Below, one piece after another: positions 19,607 to 29,411 of a DNA stretch of 64,000 nt (its first letter is position 1; the number at the start of each line of letters is the position of its first letter). The translations under genes were made by a program, and so were the position numbers. The DNA lies in assembly GCA_029287595.1 (NCBI GenBank), contig JARFQU010000137.1:18829-82828 (forward strand), written 5' to 3'. Origin of the DNA: Halioglobus sp. Lineage in GTDB: Bacteria; Pseudomonadota; Gammaproteobacteria; Pseudomonadales; Halieaceae. The notes under the pieces were generated by a model. It was not told where the DNA came from. It did not search any database and was given only the letters and a program-made list of their open reading frames with translations.

Positions 19607-20225
19607 TGTTTTCCTCTTCCATATTGTCCCAGATTAACCGGGCGTCAAAACTTTCTGCGGCGATCATGGTGACTATCACCACGCCGGCAAAGGACAGGGC
19701 CGCGATGCCGGGCTTGATTTCCAGTAACCCCCCAAGATGCACCAAAGCGACCAGTATGGCGACTACAAACACGTCAACCATGGACCACTTGCCGACGAAT
19801 TCGGTGACCTGGTACATCACTGTTCGCTGCCTGGGGCTCAGTTTGGAATGGCGCTCCACGGTCCACACCAGGTAGAACATGGACATCAGTTTGCCGATGG
19901 GCACCATAACACTGAACAGGAATATCACCAGTGCTATGGGGATGGAACCGTGGTGTATCAGTAATACCACGCCGCCGAGGATGGTACTGCCCTCGGCCTT
20001 GCCCAGTTGCTCGGTGATCATGATGGGGTACAGGTTTGCGGGGATGTAGAGTAAACAGGCCGTGAACAGCAGGGCCAGGGTGCGCTGTATGCTGTCGCTC
20101 TTGCGCAGGTGCATGGCAGAGCCGCAGCGTGGGCAGTGGTGCAACTCGGCCGATGCCAGCTTGCAGCAGATGTGACAGGTCGCCAGGTTGCGTGAGGCTG
20201 CAGTCTCTGCAGTCTCTGCAGTCAT
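19587..20225 (-). CDS. pqiA: PqiA-like inner-membrane protein, second half-gene
   Basis: A 212-residue PqiA domain protein: an N-terminal zinc-ribbon-like Cys cluster (CHICC at about residues 17-21, CPRCG at about 32-36) and then four TM helices. It corresponds to one half of E. coli PqiA, which is a single polypeptide of about 417 residues with two such halves. Its ATG overlaps the stop of the preceding half-gene by four bases, so the two halves are translationally coupled and probably assemble together with PqiB. The first codons are built from three 9-bp repeats encoding TAETAETAA. Confidence 0.92.
   Translation of the reverse strand: MTAETAETAASRNLATCHICCKLASAELHHCPRCGSAMHLRKSDSIQRTLALLFTACLLYIPANLYPIMITEQLGKAEGSTILGGVVLLIHHGSIPIALVIFLFSVMVPIGKLMSMFYLVWTVERHSKLSPRQRTVMYQVTEFVGKWSMVDVFVVAILVALVHLGGLLEIKPGIAALSFAGVVIVTMIAAESFDARLIWDNMEEENSDDTTS
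20198..20224 (-). repeat. Three tandem 9-bp repeats at the pqiA half-gene junction
   Basis: Three copies of CTGCAGTCT (the last with one change) lie across the 5' end of the second pqiA half-gene and end at the stop codon of the first. The unit is a multiple of three, so copy-number change would lengthen or shorten the N-terminus (Thr-Ala-Glu repeats) without a frameshift. Confidence 0.85.
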
Positions 20226-20836
20226 GCTTGCGCCGCCCCCAACTCTTCAATACGCTCCCAGCACTGGTAGCGGTCCAGGGTGGCGACGGCCAGGGTAAAG
20301 CAGATACTGAAACCGGCGTAAGCCCAGAAGGAGATACCCAGCACCACCGTAGCCATGGCGGCGATTTTCACCAGGGATACAATCACACCGATGATAAACA
20401 CCTCTACCATGGCCCAGTTCTGGCTCATGAAGATAGCCTTTGCGATGGGCGCCAGCCATGGCCTGTAGATGCCCCGTTCCAGCGGCAGGCAAAGCGCCAA
20501 CAGCAGGACCAGTACCACGGTGGGGATAACAATGATAAAGGCCGCGACCATGATCGCCACTTCCGGCATGCCGTATTCCCAAACGGCGCCTGGCGTCTGT
20601 CGCAGGGTGATGACGCTTTCCAGCCCACTGGAGGAAAAGGACAGGAAGGAATAGCTGTTGGCCATGAACAGCAGGATCAGTCCCGCCATCGTATACGCCA
20701 GCACCCGGCTATAGCTGTCGGAGCGGTATTTGGTGAGAAAATGGCCGCAGCGAGGACAGGAGGCGCTTTCCCCATCCTTCAGTCCCCCTACATCTACCAG
20801 CAGGTCGCAACCGTGGCAGGCCATCTCCTTGTTCAT
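20222..20836 (-). CDS. pqiA: PqiA-like inner-membrane protein, first half-gene
   Basis: The other PqiA half, about 204 residues: a Cys-rich ribbon at the N-terminus (ACHGCDLL, then CPRCG) followed by four TM helices with the family motif SYSFLSFSSSGLE. I placed the start at the ATG 20834-20836 because the conserved ribbon begins right after it. An in-frame ATG at 20915-20917 would add 27 residues of unconserved sequence, and neither site has a convincing Shine-Dalgarno sequence. It is the first gene of the pqi operon, and its downstream neighbour overlaps it by four bases. Confidence 0.9.
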   Translation of the reverse strand: MNKEMACHGCDLLVDVGGLKDGESASCPRCGHFLTKYRSDSYSRVLAYTMAGLILLFMANSYSFLSFSSSGLESVITLRQTPGAVWEYGMPEVAIMVAAFIIVIPTVVLVLLLALCLPLERGIYRPWLAPIAKAIFMSQNWAMVEVFIIGVIVSLVKIAAMATVVLGISFWAYAGFSICFTLAVATLDRYQCWERIEELGAAQA

Positions 20837-21113
20837 GGTTAGAGGGGCAGCCCTGGCGTTAATGCTTTCATGGTGTGGTGGAACCCCTGATCTGTTCAGA
20901 TTATTATTGGCCTGCATGACGATCTGCGGGCCAGAAGACTTTTTGCAGTATAAAGGGAAGCTTTAACCCAGGCTATAGCAGGTAAAAGAACTGGTGCAGA
21001 TTTTCCAGGACGGTTTAATGGCGCTATGATGCGGCGTCGTTGCCGCGCCGTTGAATCTGTGCGGCGTAGCGTATCGTATCGGGCTTCGATTATCCGTTAT
21101 TGGAAACACTACT

Positions 21114-22190
21114 ATGTATAAACGCTTGCTGCCCCTTCTCGCGCTGCTCAGCCTTGGCGCTTGTGTAGACGACGAAATACATATCAGTGATTGCAAACCC
21201 TTGGGTGATATTCACCCCGTGTGCGGTATGCAGTCACCGGAAGATATTGCCGCTTTACCCGATGGTCGCCACCTTCTGCTGGCCAATTTTGGGGGCATGG
21301 ACGACGGTAGCGGCAGCCTGTCGCTATTCGATACCCGGACTGAACAGTTGACACCCCTGTTTCCAACCGCGAAGGGTGTGGTCGCCAGTGATGATGCTAA
21401 CTGGGGTGACGCGGACTGTGGGCCGCCGCCGCAGGAGCTATTCAATCCCCACGGCACCCACCTGAAGCAATTGGCCGATGGGCGCTGGCGTTACCTGGTG
21501 GTCAATCACGGGGGCCGGGAGGCAGTGGAGATGTTCGAGGTGCTGGGGCAGGGCGGTGCAACCACGCTGGCCTGGCGGGGCTGCTTCAACGCAGCCCCGG
21601 AGACCTTCATGAACGATGTGGTAGGGCTTGCCAATGGCGACGTGATTTATACCCGTATGTTCCACAATGCAGGGATGCTGGAGAAAGTGCTGAGCTTTGC
21701 CGGGGTCGATACCGGAGACCTGTGGCGCTGGAACCAGGATAGGGGGCTGCGGGTATTGCCCGGTACCGAGGCCAACCTGCCCAACGGCCTGGAAATTTCT
21801 CACGACGACCGCTACGTTTTCGCCAATATGTACTTCACACAGGAGCTGTGGAAGGTCGATGCACAGACCGGGGAGGTGGCTGCCACGGCGGCAGTGCCAA
21901 ACGCAGATAATAGCGCCTGGGGGTCAGATGGCCGCCTTTGGGTAATGACCCATCGCGACAGTGCAGCCAATATGCTGTCCTGTTTCCGGCAGCAGGAGGT
22001 GCCCTGTGGTGCAGGCTTTGAAATTATCGCCGTGGACCCTGACACCCTGGCTACGGAATCGGTATTTTCCCATCGCGGTGCGCCCATGGGCGCCGCCACG
22101 GTGGCTGTGCCCCAGGGGGGCAGGGTTTACATGGGTTCTTTCGTGGGCGATCGCCTGATTTCGGTGCCTGATTTCGGCAGCGCTCGCTAG
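21114..22190 (+). CDS. Lipoprotein with SMP-30/gluconolactonase-like beta-propeller
   Basis: A 358-residue protein with a lipoprotein signal (LLALLSLGACVDD; lipobox LGAC). It is followed by repeated propeller-blade motifs such as SPEDIAALPDGRHLLLANFGG, LPNGLEISHDDRYVFANMY and DNSAWGSDGRLWVM. These resemble the SMP-30/strictosidine-synthase/arylesterase-like six-bladed propellers, whose members are metal-dependent lactonases or esterases, or have no known activity. Several cysteines suggest disulfides in the mature periplasmic protein. The start at 21114 was chosen because the signal peptide begins there; an upstream ATG at 21051 adds non-signal sequence. Substrate unknown. Confidence 0.78.
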   Translation: MYKRLLPLLALLSLGACVDDEIHISDCKPLGDIHPVCGMQSPEDIAALPDGRHLLLANFGGMDDGSGSLSLFDTRTEQLTPLFPTAKGVVASDDANWGDADCGPPPQELFNPHGTHLKQLADGRWRYLVVNHGGREAVEMFEVLGQGGATTLAWRGCFNAAPETFMNDVVGLANGDVIYTRMFHNAGMLEKVLSFAGVDTGDLWRWNQDRGLRVLPGTEANLPNGLEISHDDRYVFANMYFTQELWKVDAQTGEVAATAAVPNADNSAWGSDGRLWVMTHRDSAANMLSCFRQQEVPCGAGFEIIAVDPDTLATESVFSHRGAPMGAATVAVPQGGRVYMGSFVGDRLISVPDFGSAR

Positions 22191-22228
22191 CTTGAATTTG
22201 ATGCCGGCCTTGCAGTCGCAGTGGGTCC

Positions 22229-24049
<1,821 letters not shown>

Positions 24050-24055
24050 GGTCAG

Positions 24056-25513
24056 TTAAGCCTGTTCGAACTCTTGCAGCCCGCTCTGGGCGTGCAGCTT
24101 GCAGTACTCCTTGTAGTTCCCCGGGAACAGGAACGGTGCATGACCGGAGGCATTGCGATAGTAGCTGTTGCAGTCGCTGCTGCCCCAGGAAAACCGGGAA
24201 AAACGCTGCGCCATCCAGTCGTTGTACTGCTCGAATGTCTCCCGCCTGACTTCTACCTGCTCCAAGCCGGTGCGCCGGGCTTCATCCAGCAGTCTGACGA
24301 TGGTTTCGATATTTTTCTCCGCACTGAGGAAGTAGGAAACATTAAGCACCAACCCGTTGGGGCCCACCGCCAGGAAATAGTTGGGGAAGCCTGGCACGGC
24401 GATACCCTTGTGCGCCCGCGGGTCATCTGCCATTGCATCAGCCAGTGACAGCCCATTCTTGCCAATCACTTCTATGCGGTCAAAATCGAGAATGCGGTAA
24501 CCGGTGCAGTAGATGATTACATCTGCCTCCAGGGCTTCGCCATCCTGCGTGATCACGCCGGTGGCTGTGACTTCGCGTAAGCCGGACGCGACCAGATCAA
24601 CGTTGTCCCGCTCCAGCGCCGGATAGAAGTCATCGGATACCAGGCCACGTTTGCAGCCATAGTGACTGTCGGGGGTGAGCTGCTCGCGAGTTTTGGGATC
24701 GCTGACAGTGCGCTCTATAAAGCTGCGCACCATGCCCTCAAACTGGCCCATGCGTTTGTGGCCGTGGGTAACCGCGTATTCCACCTGTCCCATGAGCAGC
24801 CGCTGCCAGGCGCGCGTTAATTTTATCAGGAAGGGGAAAGTGCGAAACATCCGTCTTTTCAGGGTGCTGTAGTCCTTCTTCCTGCGCGGCATGATCCAGT
24901 TTGCGGAGCGCTGCATCACAGTGAGATGTCCCGCCTTTTTAGCGACTTCCGGAACAATCTGTACCGCGCTGGCAGCCGACCCTACAATAATCACCCGTTT
25001 GTCCTGCAAATCCACATCGTGATTCCAGCGGGTTGCATGCCAGCTGTCGCCGGCGAATTTCTCCAGGCCCGGTACATCCGGGTACAGGGGCGTGTGCTGG
25101 TTACCCATGGCGTTTATTACCACGTCGAAGACCTGGGTTTCGCCGGTACTGGTGTGCAACTCCCAGGCGCCGTGCTCCAGGTAGCGCATGCTGCTGATAT
25201 GAGTTTTTAAGCGTAAGTGGGGATCCAGCCCGAACTCGGTGGCGCAACGCTGCAGGTAGGCCTGTATTTCTGGCTGGTCGACAAAATTAGCGGACCAGTC
25301 CGGGTTGGGGGCATAGGAAAATGTATAGGAATGTGCCCATACATCGCAGGCCAGTCCCGGGTAGCTGTGCAGTCGCCAGGTGCCTCCCGGGGCATCCAGG
25401 GCATCAAAGATAGTGAACTGGTCAAAGCCCTTGCGCAGCAACTCCCTGCCGGCAGCAATGCCGGCTGGTCCGGCGCCGATAATAGCGATACTGGTGTTGT
25501 CTGTAACGGGCAT
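24056..25513 (-). CDS. Flavin-dependent monooxygenase, Baeyer-Villiger (type I) like
   Basis: A 485-residue FAD/NADPH enzyme. The N-terminal FAD Rossmann motif IIGAGPAGIAAGREL begins near residue 10. A type I BVMO-like fingerprint follows (FAGDSWHATRW, matching F-x-G-x-x-x-H-x-x-x-W), and a second Rossmann motif for NADPH (VIIVGSAASAVQI) comes immediately after. BVMOs insert oxygen next to carbonyls in ketones, including steroid or terpenoid ketones; substrate is unknown here. The start is the ATG at 25511-25513 with CAGGAGA ahead; a 41-residue upstream extension is not conserved-looking. It precedes the Atm1-like exporter in an apparent operon. Confidence 0.9.
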   Translation of the reverse strand: MPVTDNTSIAIIGAGPAGIAAGRELLRKGFDQFTIFDALDAPGGTWRLHSYPGLACDVWAHSYTFSYAPNPDWSANFVDQPEIQAYLQRCATEFGLDPHLRLKTHISSMRYLEHGAWELHTSTGETQVFDVVINAMGNQHTPLYPDVPGLEKFAGDSWHATRWNHDVDLQDKRVIIVGSAASAVQIVPEVAKKAGHLTVMQRSANWIMPRRKKDYSTLKRRMFRTFPFLIKLTRAWQRLLMGQVEYAVTHGHKRMGQFEGMVRSFIERTVSDPKTREQLTPDSHYGCKRGLVSDDFYPALERDNVDLVASGLREVTATGVITQDGEALEADVIIYCTGYRILDFDRIEVIGKNGLSLADAMADDPRAHKGIAVPGFPNYFLAVGPNGLVLNVSYFLSAEKNIETIVRLLDEARRTGLEQVEVRRETFEQYNDWMAQRFSRFSWGSSDCNSYYRNASGHAPFLFPGNYKEYCKLHAQSGLQEFEQA

Positions 25514-25660
25514 CGAAAGGGGTCTCCTGGGGTGGGTCAGATAGCGTGTCACAGCCCGCAGCCGGATCAAGTGTTCAGGCCTAATATGTTGAACCCCGGC
25601 AGTATACTCGAGTAACTGCGCAATAACGTATGCCATACTGTCGAAACATGTTCTAACGGG

Positions 25661-26107
25661 ATGAAAACCGAAATGTCAGAGAGTGAAAACAAGGCTGTTG
25701 TTGAAAAAATGTGGCGTGCATTAGGTGACATGGATTGGGAAACCATGATGAGTTGCATGCACCCGGAAATCCATTACCGGGATGTGCCCAGTGACGACCC
25801 CGGGGCGCACGGCCCGGAAAACTGCGTGAAACGCCTGCAAATAGCCTTCAGCCACCTGAATAAGCAGGAACAGGAGACGCATCATATTGTCGCGGAGGGG
25901 GACGTGGTATTCCTGGACCATACGGAAACCTGGACATTCAAGTCCGGTGAAACCGCGGCTCACACCTTCGCTACCATGCACGAAGTCAAGGACGGCCTGG
26001 TCTATCGCTGGAGTGACTACTGGGATATGCAGAAATTTGTCGGGCAGTTTCCCGCCTGGTTTCTCGAGGAGATGATGAAGGCCTCGGCGGATGACTTCAC
26101 TGACTAG
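25661..26107 (+). CDS. SnoaL/limonene-epoxide-hydrolase-like (NTF2-fold) protein
   Basis: A 148-residue single-domain protein with the NTF2-like pattern: N-terminal helices (VVEKMWRALGDMDWETMMSCM), then HPEIHYRDVPSDD and a curved sheet ending in VYRWSDYWD. The Arg-x-x-Asp-Tyr-x-Asp stretch resembles the catalytic region of limonene-1,2-epoxide hydrolases, though the complete Arg-Asp-Asp triad is not confirmed. It could be an epoxide hydrolase, an isomerase or a binding protein. It is transcribed divergently from the BVMO-like gene, which fits an oxygenate-then-hydrolyse pathway only by context. ATG at 25673 is an alternative start. Confidence 0.78.
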   Translation: MKTEMSESENKAVVEKMWRALGDMDWETMMSCMHPEIHYRDVPSDDPGAHGPENCVKRLQIAFSHLNKQEQETHHIVAEGDVVFLDHTETWTFKSGETAAHTFATMHEVKDGLVYRWSDYWDMQKFVGQFPAWFLEEMMKASADDFTD

Positions 26108-26128
26108 CTGTGCGCGCCTGGAAACAAT

Positions 26129-26160
26129 TCTTTCCCGTCCAGAGCCGATAGCGGGAAAGA
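26129..26160 (+). terminator. Hairpin downstream of the NTF2-like gene
   Basis: Nine-base complementary arms (TCTTTCCCG and CGGGAAAGA) with a 14-base loop lie about 20 bases after the stop. No T-run follows. It may be a weak terminator or a regulatory hairpin ahead of the cryptochrome gene. Confidence 0.4.
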
Positions 26161-26267
26161 GACCAGCAAATTAATTGTATTCCCGGATCAGATCCTGCAT
26201 GGACGCAAGCCCGATCCACTAACGCACCGGATGCGTAAGAACAGTTACCATTTTCATGGAATAAGTC

Positions 26268-27560
26268 ATGCGCGAACTTTACTGGTTCCAGCACGATCTG
26301 CGCCTGCAGGACAATCCGGCACTGCTGGAACACGCCGGTGCCAGCGAGTTGTTGCTGGTGTACTGCTGGCCTGATGCCCCCCCCTGGTGCAATCTCAAGG
26401 GAATGGGCGGACAGCGTGAGCGCTTCTTGCGGGAGAGCCTGCAGAGCCTGCGCGATGAACTGCGTGCGATTGGCCAGGATCTGCTGGTCTGCTTTGATGC
26501 ACCCGAACAGGTGCTGCCCGGTTTGGTGCGTCAGTTCCGCATAGAACGGGTGGGCACCGCCTTTAGTCCGGGTTACCACGAGCGGCGCGCTCGCGAGACA
26601 TTGTTCCATGCCCTGCAGGTGCCATTGCAACTGCACAGCGGTAATACCCTGTTCAAAGAGCGGGATTTGCCCTTTGAATCCGGCGCGTTGCCAGGGCAAT
26701 TCACCCCCTTCAGGGAACAGCTTGAGTCCCGGTTGGCGCCGCAGGTGATGGCGCGTCCGGATACGCTGCCACCGCCACCGGCGGGTGTGAACTTTGTGCC
26801 CCTGGAGAAAGCCGAGCTGCCGCCACATACGGCTCTGCCATTGCGCGGTGGAGCGGTGGAGGGACAACGCCGATTGCAGCAATGGGTCTTTGAGCGCCGG
26901 GGAGTTGCACAGTACAAGGTCACGCGAAACTGTCTGGACCCACTGGATGGCTCCAGCACCCTGTCGCCCTGGCTGGCCAATGGCTGCCTGTCGGTGCGCG
27001 AGGTTGCCGCTGCGGTGATCGATTACCAGCAGCGCATAGAGCGCAATGAATCGACGCGCTGGCTGTTGTTCGAATTATTGTGGCGTGAGTTTTTCCACTG
27101 GCGCGCACTGGGTGATGATGTGAGCCTGTTTCGAGCGGGCGGGCCGCGCCGCCGATTGACCCGCTGTACCTTCGAGCCTCGAAACTTTGCCCGCTGGTGC
27201 CAGGGGGACACCAATTTTCCACTGGTCAATGCCCTGATGCACCAGCTGGTCGCCACCGGTTGGATGAGCAATCGCGGCAGGCAAATTGCCGCCAGTTGCC
27301 TGGTGCATGAGTTTGGCATCGACTGGCGCTATGGCGCGGCATTTTTTGAAAAGCACTTGCTGGACTACGACGTGGCCAGTAACTACGGCAACTGGCAGTA
27401 CCTGGCCGGTGTAGGCGCGGACCCGCGCGGCGGCAGGCACTTCAATCAGGCAAAACAGGCGGCGGAACACGACCCTGACCAGTTGTTTACCCTGAAGTGG
27501 GACGGCGTGCGTCCCCACCAACCAGAGTATGTAACGGACGCGGCGGACTGGCCGATCTGA
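26268..27560 (+). CDS. Cryptochrome/photolyase, DASH-type
   Basis: A 430-residue FAD photoreceptor or single-strand DNA photolyase. The N-terminal alpha/beta antenna domain begins RELYWFQHDLRLQDNPAL. The C-terminal helical FAD domain holds the family motifs TRWLLFELLWREFFHWRAL, CQGDTNFPLVNALMHQLVATGWMSNRGRQI and the DASH-typical ASNYGNWQYLAGVGADPRGGRHFN. This last block, with Asp-Pro-Arg-Gly-Gly-Arg, favours DASH over CPD class I. Function is light-dependent repair of CPDs (mainly in ssDNA) or light sensing. No nearby photoreceptor partner is evident. The Shine-Dalgarno sequence is weak (GGAATAAG). Confidence 0.92.
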   Translation: MRELYWFQHDLRLQDNPALLEHAGASELLLVYCWPDAPPWCNLKGMGGQRERFLRESLQSLRDELRAIGQDLLVCFDAPEQVLPGLVRQFRIERVGTAFSPGYHERRARETLFHALQVPLQLHSGNTLFKERDLPFESGALPGQFTPFREQLESRLAPQVMARPDTLPPPPAGVNFVPLEKAELPPHTALPLRGGAVEGQRRLQQWVFERRGVAQYKVTRNCLDPLDGSSTLSPWLANGCLSVREVAAAVIDYQQRIERNESTRWLLFELLWREFFHWRALGDDVSLFRAGGPRRRLTRCTFEPRNFARWCQGDTNFPLVNALMHQLVATGWMSNRGRQIAASCLVHEFGIDWRYGAAFFEKHLLDYDVASNYGNWQYLAGVGADPRGGRHFNQAKQAAEHDPDQLFTLKWDGVRPHQPEYVTDAADWPI

Positions 27561-27667
27561 AACGCGCACTGCTGGCCCGTTTCAGTCAGATAGCCCGGGG
27601 CGCCGGCTTGCTACCTATATAGAAAAAACCTTGTTAAAAATAGAACTCCCGGATGCGCATCAGGCGG

Positions 27668-28249
27668 TCAAGTTTCCTCGCGGCCGATCCATTTGTCTAC
27701 TGCTGGAGCGTTATAGCTAGCCATCACTTCCAGTAAGCTTTGTGGGTCCTCTTCGACCAGCAGCATTTTCCTGTGGGTCTCGGTAACGAACCCTTGCGCT
27801 ACCGCGTGATCTAAAAACTGAGTCAACTGATTGTAGTAGCCTTTGACATTGAGTAGCGCGCAGGGTTTCTGGTGGAAGCCAAGCTGGGCCCAGGTCAGCA
27901 CTTCGAATATTTCCTCGATGGTTCCCAGCCCACCCGGGAGCGCGATAAAACCCTGCGCAAGATCCGCCATGATTTCCTTGCGCTCATGCATGGAGTTAAC
28001 AATTCTGAGCTCTGTCAGCCCGGCGTGGGAGACTTCCTTGTCTACCAGTGCCTGGGGGATGACACCGATGACCTCGCCGCCGCGGGCGAGGACGGTGTCC
28101 GCAATTTCACCCATTATGCCGATACTGGCGCCACCGTAAACCAGGCCTATGTCGCGCTGCACCAGTTCACCGGCAAGGGTTCTGGCGGACTCTGGAAATT
28201 CGGCGCTTTTCCCGGGATTGGATCCACAGTAAACACAGATTCTTTTCAT
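27668..28249 (-). CDS. LOG-family nucleotide 5'-monophosphate phosphoribohydrolase
   Basis: A 193-residue Rossmann-like enzyme with both LOG motifs. These are GGASIGIMGEIAD-like (about residues 40-52) and the catalytic PGGLGTIEEIFEVLTW (about residues 105-120). LOG proteins release free base from cytokinin nucleotides or AMP, leaving ribose 5-phosphate; in non-plant bacteria the physiological substrate is often uncertain. The N-terminus (RICVYCGSNPG) is typical. The start has AAGGA ahead. It lies 54 bases downstream of the adenosine kinase gene on the same strand, suggesting a purine salvage unit. Confidence 0.92.
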   Translation of the reverse strand: MKRICVYCGSNPGKSAEFPESARTLAGELVQRDIGLVYGGASIGIMGEIADTVLARGGEVIGVIPQALVDKEVSHAGLTELRIVNSMHERKEIMADLAQGFIALPGGLGTIEEIFEVLTWAQLGFHQKPCALLNVKGYYNQLTQFLDHAVAQGFVTETHRKMLLVEEDPQSLLEVMASYNAPAVDKWIGREET

Positions 28250-28303
28250 GTAGATTCCTTTACTGTGCCCTCGATGCGCCTTCGATGCGCAGCTTACTCT
28301 CGG

Positions 28304-29305
28304 TTAGTCGCCAAAAAACTCGGCCCTGAGGGCGCTGTATTCCTGTGAGGCCAGTCGGGGGCCATAATTGGCGACAATTTTACCCGCCGCCAGGCTGGCA
28401 AAGCGCCCTGCGGTGGGAAAGTCCTCACCCCGGGTAATAGCGTAGAGAAAAGCCCCTGCAAACATGTCGCCAGCACCATTGCTGTCCAGGGCGTGTACCT
28501 GGTGCGGCGGAATCGACGTCAACTCGGTGCCGTCGAAAACCAGCGCGCCCTCGGCTCCAAGGGTAACCGCAAAGCTGCGCGCGGTGTTTTTGAGGCGCTC
28601 AACAGCGAGATCGAGATCGTCAGTTTGGGCCCAGCCCTTGGCTTCCGCCTCGTTGCAGAACAGCAGGTCGAGTTTTTCACCCACCATTTGTTCCATGCCA
28701 TCGCGGAAAAATTCCACCATGCCCGGGTCGGAGAAACTCAATGCCGTTTTAACACCGCTCTCCTCGGCGATTTCCCGTGTCCTGATGGCGGCCTCACGGC
28801 TGGTGTCCGAAGTGACCCGGTAGCCTTCGATATACACCCACTCCGACTCCGCTATTGCCTGGGCATCCAGCTGGTCCACCGACAGTGTGTCGTTGATAGC
28901 CAGATAGGAGTTCATGCTGCGCTCGGCGTCGGGGGTAATCAGCACCAGGCACTTGCCGGTGATTCCCTGCTCGCGCTCACCATTCATACTGTGATCGACG
29001 CCGGCAGATTTGAGGTCGTCCAGGTAGATATCGCCATCGGCATCGTTGGCAACCTTGCAGGACATGAAAGTCGGCCCGCCAAACAAGGCTGTGGCGATGA
29101 TGGTATTACCGCCGCTGCCACCGCTGGCATGGGTCGCCTTGACCAGGTGGCCGTCCAGGTGCCTCAAAAGCTCTTTCAGGCGATCCTCATCGACCAGGGT
29201 CATCAGGCCCTTTTCCACGTTCATGGCCGCCAGGTCGGCGTCGTCGACTTTAATTTCGGTATCTACCAGGGCTGCGCCAATGCCATAAACCTTGTACTTT
29301 TTCAT
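28304..29305 (-). CDS. Adenosine kinase / PfkB-family sugar kinase
   Basis: A 333-residue ribokinase-fold enzyme. Its N-terminus (YKVYGIGAALVDTEIKV) is the one usually seen in bacterial adenosine kinases. There is a glycine motif (HASGGSGGNTIIATALFGG) and the C-terminal PfkB signature with anion hole and catalytic Asp (ALDSNGAGDMFAGAFLYAI; Asp near residue 278). The likely reaction is ATP plus adenosine to ADP plus AMP. Another PfkB substrate cannot be excluded. It shares its strand with, and lies just upstream of, the LOG gene. Confidence 0.9.
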   Translation of the reverse strand: MKKYKVYGIGAALVDTEIKVDDADLAAMNVEKGLMTLVDEDRLKELLRHLDGHLVKATHASGGSGGNTIIATALFGGPTFMSCKVANDADGDIYLDDLKSAGVDHSMNGEREQGITGKCLVLITPDAERSMNSYLAINDTLSVDQLDAQAIAESEWVYIEGYRVTSDTSREAAIRTREIAEESGVKTALSFSDPGMVEFFRDGMEQMVGEKLDLLFCNEAEAKGWAQTDDLDLAVERLKNTARSFAVTLGAEGALVFDGTELTSIPPHQVHALDSNGAGDMFAGAFLYAITRGEDFPTAGRFASLAAGKIVANYGPRLASQEYSALRAEFFGD

Positions 29306-29411
29306 GCTTTCAATTGCCTTGTGCTCTGCGACGTGGAAACCAGCCGGTCATTATCCTTATCTGTGCTGGAATTGAAAGCGCCCGGGTCGGACAGGCGTGT
29401 TCACATCCCGG

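Noticed and set aside
20198..20224. Three tandem repeats considered as a CRISPR or phase-variation tract
   Set aside because: Units are contiguous with no spacers and a 9-bp unit cannot shift frame, so neither idea holds; kept as a simple repeat.
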